Assembly (NCBI RefSeq): GCF_000235365.1
Contig: NC_016456.1
Coordinates: forward strand, 496,001 to 560,000
From: Eremothecium cymbalariae DBVPG#7215
Lineage: Eukaryota > Ascomycota > Saccharomycetes > Saccharomycetales > Saccharomycetaceae
DNA: 64,000 bases
Direction of reading: 5' to 3'
Shown here: piece after piece, positions 58,382 through 64,000 of the stretch
Layout of the letters: the number at the start of each line of letters is the position of its first letter
Position numbering within the stretch: position 1 is the stretch's first letter
Program-made: the position numbers and the translations under genes
Notes under the pieces: model-generated
Told to the model about the DNA's origin: nothing
Seen by the model: only the letters and a program-made list of their open reading frames with translations
Databases searched by the model: none

Positions 58382-60724
58382 TTATAAGATATCACCAATT
58401 ATAACGGACGCCTGTTTATAAGTCTCTAGCAGTTTTAGACATTTGGCTCTATCTTGAGCCACAGTATGGTCCTCCATTAATAAGTCATCGAAAAGTGATT
58501 CTTTGTACAATTTTGAAACCAACCTATTTTGCACTTCTTCTTTACAGAAATTAACCAAAAGACACATAACAGCCTTTGGAATTTGGTCTTGTATCATTTC
58601 CCTAACAATTCCAAAATAAGAAACAATTAGTCTTCTTATCAACTCACATTCTAGTTCCTCTCTCTCAGTCAATTCTGGATGTTCATCTTCAATAGATTCA
58701 GTCTCTTCTTGTATTTGCAGCGTTTCGATTGCTAAGAAATCAGGATTGTGTTGAAACATGTGTTCGACATTAGGTGTTGACTTTTTCCCATTTAAAGATG
58801 GTAATTGTTCCCCCTTAGTTTGCTGTTGGTCTTTTCCAAAGAAGTAGTTCAGGAAAGAATCCTTAGATTGCTTTGGGTCCTTTTCATCCTCATTTTCGCT
58901 ATCGCTGGTGGTGACCGTAGAGTCCGAATCAATTCTTGGGGATATGCTGCTATTATTTTCATTCATCCCAGCTGCTCTGTCTAATTCTTCTTGACGCTTC
59001 TTCTTCAATTCTTCAGCTTTTTTAGCATTTTGAATCTTTTGTTTGCGTCCTTCAACTATAGAAGCCATAGCCTCTGTAGCACTTAAAAAATTTGGATGGT
59101 TCGTGTTTATAAAGGCTCTATGGATATCAATTAAACTTTCCACATATGACCTGGTAGGACCAAGTCTTTCCCTAAGTAGATCACTAACGACTTCGATTAG
59201 TTTAGATTGTAACCTTGGATATCTTGCTAACGCTGGCGTACCACAGTTATGACAAATTTTCATCAATTCTTCATAAACGAGTTCGACACAACGTTGAGAT
59301 GGATCCAACAAGAGTTTAATTTGTGGTTTCACCAGTAAGTCGAAAGCAAGCTCTGGAACAAACAGAGAGGGTCTTGGGCCTGTAGAATTTCTAATAGCTG
59401 TTCTGATATCTGTCACAGTTAATGTAGATGTAGGGTTTATGGATTTCAATGAGTTACCAAAGATGTTGTTATAGATATAGTAAATTCTTGCCCCACCACA
59501 AAGTTCCTTGGTATTAATATCGGATGATGTTCCTTCGATTGATGATACAAAATTTGTAGCAAATTTATTCATCAACTGTAGAATCAGTCCAGCCCTATTT
59601 TCTTTAGTGCTATTATTGAAACCGCCATAAGAGGCTAGTTCTTGTTCTGCTTGACCAATCAAGGTATTTAATCTAGCTTTAGTATCCGGTAATTTTTCTC
59701 TTATATGGTTTAAGAGAACTTGATTCAATTTCTTAGCCAAAAACCGAGTACCACAACGTGAAGCAATACTCCTATATGCAGGGTGCTTATTGAAAAACTC
59801 TTCCTCATGAACCAAGGCATCTTCAACAGTCTTCTGGTCTTGAATATCCTGTTGGGAACGATTCACCACGCCAACAAAACCCATCTTCAATGGATAGACT
59901 TTGCCAGCCAAAATATCTAGAGCATTAGTACCAGAATCCATCAAATCTAACTTAGTCACAACACCAATAGTCCTTCTACCATGAGTGTCAACCTCCCGAG
60001 CTAATTTCAATGATTCCGAATTAACTAGATCCACATTAGCAGGCGAAACAGCCAAAATAATACAGTTCGGCTTAGCAACATACTCGAGAATTAAATTTCT
60101 AATCTGTTTTTCAATATCCGCAGGTTGCTCACCAATAGGAACTTTTGTAATACCTGGCAAATCAATTAGCGTCAAGCTCAACACATGAGGCGAATATATT
60201 TTCAAATTGATAGGAATTCTACTAATACCTTTATTCTTTCCTGCAATCCTTGCCGTCTCATTCTCAATCTCACGTCTAATATCATCAAAGTCATAAAACC
60301 TACGCCCGGGAGCATGCAAAAATTCCCCCCACTGATTCTTAACATTACCACCCTTATACATCTTACTATTCCGCTTCAAATGATCTTCCAAAGTTGGCTC
60401 TCGTGCCTCACCATATCCCGCCTCATTTGCATTCTCAATTTCTCCTAATCCCTGAGATCCACTAGAAGGTTCGTTATAATCATAAATTAAAGGTGAATCT
60501 GCTGAAATATTGTTCAACTGAAGAACAAGCGGTCTTCTGGTTACAATACCAGTACCTCTAGGCAAAAAATCCTTACCAACCAAAGTCTCTAAAATAGACG
60601 ATTTCCCCGATGATTGAGAACCGATGACTGCTAAAACTGGCAAATCCAAAGCATCAATACCCGCATCATAAGTAACATCTTGTAGCTTATTAACCGTTGG
60701 AATCAAATCTTCTAAACTAGCCAT
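58382..60724 (-). CDS. DNM1: Dynamin-related GTPase Dnm1 (mitochondrial and peroxisomal fission)
   Basis: The 780-residue dynamin assembles on mitochondria and peroxisomes with Fis1 and Mdv1 and drives fission. GTPase motifs: P-loop GSQSSGKSSI (about residues 35-44), TGIVTRRPL, DLPGITKVP and TKLDLMD. The middle/stalk region and GED (LTEREELECELIRRLIVSYF onward, about 670-780) are present, with an Asn/Ser/acidic insert B between them containing FLNYFFGKDQ. The N-terminus MASLEDLIPTVNKLQDVTYD and the insert match S. cerevisiae Dnm1 (YLL001W, 757 aa) rather than Vps1. It lies on the opposite side of the centromere from the YLR001C ortholog, as in S. cerevisiae. Confidence 0.95.
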   Translation of the reverse strand: MASLEDLIPTVNKLQDVTYDAGIDALDLPVLAVIGSQSSGKSSILETLVGKDFLPRGTGIVTRRPLVLQLNNISADSPLIYDYNEPSSGSQGLGEIENANEAGYGEAREPTLEDHLKRNSKMYKGGNVKNQWGEFLHAPGRRFYDFDDIRREIENETARIAGKNKGISRIPINLKIYSPHVLSLTLIDLPGITKVPIGEQPADIEKQIRNLILEYVAKPNCIILAVSPANVDLVNSESLKLAREVDTHGRRTIGVVTKLDLMDSGTNALDILAGKVYPLKMGFVGVVNRSQQDIQDQKTVEDALVHEEEFFNKHPAYRSIASRCGTRFLAKKLNQVLLNHIREKLPDTKARLNTLIGQAEQELASYGGFNNSTKENRAGLILQLMNKFATNFVSSIEGTSSDINTKELCGGARIYYIYNNIFGNSLKSINPTSTLTVTDIRTAIRNSTGPRPSLFVPELAFDLLVKPQIKLLLDPSQRCVELVYEELMKICHNCGTPALARYPRLQSKLIEVVSDLLRERLGPTRSYVESLIDIHRAFINTNHPNFLSATEAMASIVEGRKQKIQNAKKAEELKKKRQEELDRAAGMNENNSSISPRIDSDSTVTTSDSENEDEKDPKQSKDSFLNYFFGKDQQQTKGEQLPSLNGKKSTPNVEHMFQHNPDFLAIETLQIQEETESIEDEHPELTEREELECELIRRLIVSYFGIVREMIQDQIPKAVMCLLVNFCKEEVQNRLVSKLYKESLFDDLLMEDHTVAQDRAKCLKLLETYKQASVIIGDIL

Positions 60725-60987
60725 TGTTTCGATCTCTAACTATGATCCTAGCTTCTAATCACTCTAATCTAGCTTCTAAAACCCTACTCAGAATAAAATA
60801 TTACTCTTGCTTCAGATCAAAATTTGACTATTCTATAAGAAAACTGCAGAGTAAAAAAGGAAAACGTCTTTGCGACTGCTTTTTCAACCAATCAAACTGG
60901 GTACGTAAAATGTGATTGACGATTTTGCCAACGTATAAAAGACCAGTAAAGATAGAGAATATAGCTAATACAACAGTGAAATTGGGG

Positions 60988-62364
60988 CTAAATTCGAGGT
61001 TTTTTCCGAACTAGGAGGTTGTTTAGGTTGTTTATTACTGGAACTCGTTTTTCAGGATGGTTTGGTTTAACGCGGATGGTGTTTTTTGTAGTTTTTGTAG
61101 GGTTATTAGAGTTAGGGTTATTAGGGGAGGCGGTGATGAGATGAGGATTTTCTTGAGACGACCCTTCAATACAAATGATTTGGGGCAGATAGTAGAGTTT
61201 TAGGAAGTCTCTGATGTTTCTGTGAGCTTCTGAGGCACCTCTTACTGTGGAGTAGTCTTCTGCAGTTATGTAATGTTTAATGGAGTTGTAAATTTTGAGT
61301 GATCGTGGTATTACGGTGTCTTCGGAGGAAGGATTTTTAATGCTGTAAGGGGAAATGTAGGAACCAAAGACACCAATGACTGAGACTACTACGCCTAGTC
61401 TAAATTCTTGGCGAGCTTGAAGCTCTACCCAAAAGGATAATATTTTCATTTTTTCAAGCCTTTTTGGTGCGTCTTCTTGCAATTCTTCAAGGAATCTACC
61501 CTTTGGATCATCCGGATAAATTGGTATTTTATTGATTGCCAAATCATTTGGGTTATTACTCATGATATTGCCTACTTCCCAATTTTTGAATGAGGTATTT
61601 CTGAAGTAATGTTTAATAATTGATTTATCTTCTCCTGGGATTTGAACCGTTGCTTTAGTATCTGCTGTTGAAAAGTGACGAACGATTAATGTGTCGATTA
61701 TTGATAACCACCATTTAAGTAGCTGATCTCCTGATAAGATGTGTTTTTTGGGGTTTTTAGAGGAATCCGGGAACAGATATTGTGGTTCAGGTCGTGTGAA
61801 AAGGGCGATCTTTGTTTTAATGGGGAGTTGGCAGTTAATGGATAAGAAAAGATCTTCTTCCTTAATATAAGATTTATTGTACTGCCCGTTTTTGCATCTT
61901 TCAGATAAGATTTGCAACGCACGTTTGGTAGTTGTTGTAGGTGTTATCAGATCAGAATAACCACCCAAATCTGGATGCATTTTTTTAACCCTTTTTAAAT
62001 AGTATTTGGGGTCAATTGCAAGAATATAGTCCAAGATACTTTGCGTAACTTGTCCTATACTAACTTTTGCATCACAATAACCATTCGTGTCAGCTTTTGA
62101 AATAAAGACAATTCTCTCTGCAGTACCATTCTTTTCATCAATGACAATGTAGATGATAAGTTCTAATGCATAGAATACCTTTTCATTATGACTTAATGTA
62201 AAGAAGTGCTGCGTATTAACTGTTTTTGTCTCCACGGATGCCGTCTTATCTGTATTTTGTAGAGAAGTTAGAGGTAAACATTCTGCTGGAATACTCTGTA
62301 GCTGCACAACGTTAAATTGCTCACCCTCTGGCAGCACTGCAGCCAACCGTTCTCTTAATGTCAT
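60988..62364 (-). CDS. RTT109: Histone H3-K56 acetyltransferase Rtt109
   Basis: The 458-residue fungal acetyltransferase (p300/CBP-like fold) works with Asf1 or Vps75 and acetylates H3 K56, K9 and K27 on new histones. Conserved stretches align with S. cerevisiae YLL002W (436 aa): TQHFFTLSHNEKVFYALE near residue 51, IVFISKADTNGYCDAKVSIG (the acidic residue near 92), LFTRPEPQYLFPDSSKNPKKHILSGDQLLKWW near 190-220, and FWVELQARQEFRLGVVVSV near 308. The C-terminus is Asn/Thr/Lys-rich and ends in a basic VRKKPRI. It is adjacent to DNM1, as in S. cerevisiae. Confidence 0.94.
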   Translation of the reverse strand: MTLRERLAAVLPEGEQFNVVQLQSIPAECLPLTSLQNTDKTASVETKTVNTQHFFTLSHNEKVFYALELIIYIVIDEKNGTAERIVFISKADTNGYCDAKVSIGQVTQSILDYILAIDPKYYLKRVKKMHPDLGGYSDLITPTTTTKRALQILSERCKNGQYNKSYIKEEDLFLSINCQLPIKTKIALFTRPEPQYLFPDSSKNPKKHILSGDQLLKWWLSIIDTLIVRHFSTADTKATVQIPGEDKSIIKHYFRNTSFKNWEVGNIMSNNPNDLAINKIPIYPDDPKGRFLEELQEDAPKRLEKMKILSFWVELQARQEFRLGVVVSVIGVFGSYISPYSIKNPSSEDTVIPRSLKIYNSIKHYITAEDYSTVRGASEAHRNIRDFLKLYYLPQIICIEGSSQENPHLITASPNNPNSNNPTKTTKNTIRVKPNHPEKRVPVINNLNNLLVRKKPRI

Positions 62365-62690
62365 GCCTGTGATTTATAGTAGATGTGGTTCATGCATCTG
62401 ATTGCACTGTCTGTTTTCTTCAACCTGTGAACATTTGCTTTTATGTTAAGTAACGCTTTCCCGGGAAGTTTCTCTTGGTAACGAATGGGTTAGAATAAAA
62501 GGTGAATCTTTGGATGCCAGCTTATTTTAACTTCTGAGAAACAATCTCTAATGCAAGAACAAAAGTAGAACGTATTATATAGCTAAAATTCCTACATTTA
62601 CCTATTGTGTTTTCTTTCTTTTTATACAGAAACATATGGGCAGGGAAGGATTTAATAATAATAATATATATACACATATATACGTATAGT
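62365..62690. other. RTT109 promoter and PRE3 3' region, about 325 bp
   Basis: Ordinary AT-rich sequence with a TATATATACACATATATACG tract near 62665-62684 at the PRE3 end. A 60-codon minus-strand frame here is not believed. Confidence 0.55.
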
Positions 62691-63455
62691 CTACAAACTC
62701 TCATAATCTTCTGGGTAAAAGATCAGCCGCTCCACACCCTCCTTAGTCAGAACAACCATCCTAATAACACCCCCAGATGAACCATCCCACTTAATAGCCT
62801 GCGATAGAGAATGCTTCATAAATCTTATAGTTTCCTCTTTGCTCATATTTTCTTTAAAGTTTTTATCACAGTAACCATAAATAAAAGTCGAGCCCGAACC
62901 TGCAATAGCATATGGAGCTTTATGAACTGATCCACCTAACGGTATAGTGTATACCTCACCCTTATTCTTGTCGTCATAACCAGCAACTATAATCCCTGCA
63001 GTTAAAAAATCCTTATTTTCATAACAGATAGTGCTGAACAGCGATGCCGCAGTATTTACGGATGGCTCACCATACTGAGCAGCATATAAATCCAGATGAT
63101 GTTGAACAATGTCAGCAACCGCTTGAGTATCTGCAGCTGAACCAGACCTACAACACCAAATTTTATCGTGCACACGCGTTAATTTATCAGTCACACGATT
63201 CGCAATATAAGTACCTGTAGTAGTACGCGAATCTGCACCTAATATCACACCATCTTTATAAGTTACCGCCATACTGTAATAAATTGAAACTGTTAGTTAA
63301 CTCTGAATATAAAAAGAAGAACTTGGCCTTCCTTTCTCTTTCCCAACTTATTGATTTAGTTGCAAAATAAAATATATCTGGAACACATACATAGAAGTAC
63401 CCAAATTGACCTCCCCCTTCTTCAAACGGTTGACATCAACCTGAATTCCATCCAT
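62691..63455 (-). CDS. PRE3: 20S proteasome beta-1 catalytic subunit, spliced
   Basis: The 215-residue precursor provides the caspase-like (post-acidic) site of the 20S core. The coding sequence is complement(join(62691..63273, 63391..63455)). Exon 1 encodes the propeptide MDGIQVDVNRLKKGEVNLG and the catalytic Thr of G-TSI; exon 2 starts within the Ile codon and continues MAVTYKDGVILGADSRTTTG. The spliced length equals S. cerevisiae Pre3 (YJL001W, 215 aa), which also has one intron. The Lys in the VILGADSRTT region and GSGSTFIYGYCD are conserved. A PACE element lies 85 bp upstream of the ATG. Confidence 0.95.
63274..63390 (-). other. Spliceosomal intron of PRE3, 117 nt
   Basis: On the minus strand the donor is GTATGT after ACTTCTAT, the branch region is TAACTAAC (63292-63299) and the acceptor is ATTACAG. 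The splice lies in phase 2 and recreates an Ile codon (AT/T). Confidence 0.93.
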
Positions 63456-63749
63456 TGTTGATGATTCAATAGCCCTTACTGCTGGATACTAAACTCTCAG
63501 CTCTCTATATTACTTGTCGTTGCATTATTGAAGGAAGCATTTGCCACCCGAAAGGGAGATTCCATATACCTTTTAGTTATCGCTTCTCACGTGTGTAATT
63601 TTAACGTACGTGATGGTCGACGACAAAAAAGGGAAAGGTTTCAGTCAGATATCTGTCCATCTTTAAAATAAAAATACTTCAAGGTGGATGCTCATTGCAT
63701 AGTATTTCATTCAAATATTTTAGACAACGGAGGGGGGGTGATTTGTGCT
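63456..63749. promoter_or_regulatory. PRE3-orphan divergent promoter region
   Basis: This 294-bp region holds the PACE of PRE3 (63540-63548) and a TCACGTGTG motif near 63588. A run of seven G occurs at 63732-63738 shortly before the orphan ATG. Confidence 0.6.
63540..63548 (-). promoter_or_regulatory. PACE (Rpn4-type) site upstream of PRE3
   Basis: GGTGGCAAA on the minus strand, exact consensus, 85 bp from the PRE3 ATG and in the gene's orientation. Confidence 0.88.
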
Positions 63750-64000
63750 ATGGATGATTCTGGTCCTTCCACGGAAAGTGATGTCACGGCATTACCAGAT
63801 TTATCTTGTTCAGGAACGTTGGAGGACTACGGTAGTTCCACAAATGATCTTATAAGCAGAGATGTTTACCATTCGACAGGGTCGTTAATTCATAAAAGTA
63901 TACATGAGTTAATGCGAGATCTGAGGTTATCAAAGAATATAGGTCGATATTTTGAACCCTCTCTACAGGGCCATGCTGGTCCTGAATACATATATTGGGA
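63750..64000 (+). CDS. 5' end of an unidentified gene (runs off window)
   Basis: An ATG at 63750 opens 83 codons to the right edge without a stop. The start is acidic and Ser/Asp-rich (MDDSGPSTESDVTALPDL), followed by a region that looks structured (LIHKSIHELMRDLRLSKNIGRYF). No signal peptide or membrane segment is visible in the part seen. It is divergent from PRE3. I do not recognise it, and too little is present to assign a family. Confidence 0.55.
   Translation, partial: MDDSGPSTESDVTALPDLSCSGTLEDYGSSTNDLISRDVYHSTGSLIHKSIHELMRDLRLSKNIGRYFEPSLQGHAGPEYIYW

Noticed and set aside
58382..60724. Identification as Vps1 (the other yeast dynamin)
   Set aside because: The MASLEDLIPTVNKLQDV start, the FLNYFFGKD insert and the position beside the centromere and RTT109 match Dnm1.
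62522..62704. 60-codon minus-strand frame after PRE3
   Set aside because: AT-rich, tyrosine/isoleucine-heavy product overlapping the PRE3 3' end; typical spurious frame.

Overview
This window is nuclear DNA of a budding yeast of the family Saccharomycetaceae. The genes are compact and mostly without introns. Almost all can be recognised as orthologs of Saccharomyces cerevisiae genes. The two introns have GTATGT donors and ACTAAC-type branch points, and the window contains a short point-type centromere. Gene order interleaves two S. cerevisiae tracks that are paralogous through the whole-genome duplication: GYP6 (chromosome X) sits beside GPM1-NNR2-MCR1-DBR1-SDH1 (chromosome XI), and genes flanking CEN10 mix with genes flanking CEN12. 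This is the arrangement expected of a lineage that did not go through the duplication. The roughly 165-bp CDEII of the centromere is about twice the S. cerevisiae length and recalls Kluyveromyces or Eremothecium. I cannot name the species.

Layout. 1-6.5 kb: a PP1-docking LRR protein (GIP3/HER1 type, running off the left edge), an unresolved coding-like stretch, an orphan gene and GYP6. 6.6-21.5 kb: GPM1, NNR2, MCR1, DBR1 (interrupted by a one-base frameshift), SDH1, AVT3, RPT1, RPC25, LTV1, MRP8. 21.8-38.1 kb: NOP9, CCT8, tRNA-Met, VPS53, MAD2, BET4 (its first coding exon is only the ATG), CTK2, HCA4, PML1, KAR2. 39.1-47.7 kb: SMF3, FYV8, SKI6, GPI14, PEX39 and an uncharacterised gene with a possible N-myristoylation start. 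47.9-57.6 kb: NOC3, MPP10, AVT1 and a fasciclin-domain membrane protein. 57.73-57.93 kb: the centromere (CDEI-CDEII-CDEIII). 58.4-64 kb: DNM1, RTT109, PRE3 (spliced) and the 5' end of an orphan gene.

Functional threads. Ribosome biogenesis is prominent (LTV1, NOP9, HCA4, NOC3, MPP10), and the upstream regions of these genes carry GATGAG (PAC) motifs, several with AAAATTTT (RRPE) motifs. Two proteasome genes (RPT1, PRE3) and the chaperonin gene CCT8 carry exact GGTGGCAAA (PACE, Rpn4-type) sites at promoter distance. A cluster of four GTCACGTG sites lies in the KAR2-SMF3 intergenic region. A perfect 20-bp GC-rich hairpin lies in the SDH1-AVT3 promoter. I see no transposon, LTR, CRISPR or viral element. 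The standout structures are the centromere, the DBR1 frameshift, the one-codon BET4 exon, the SDH1-AVT3 hairpin and the CACGTG cluster.
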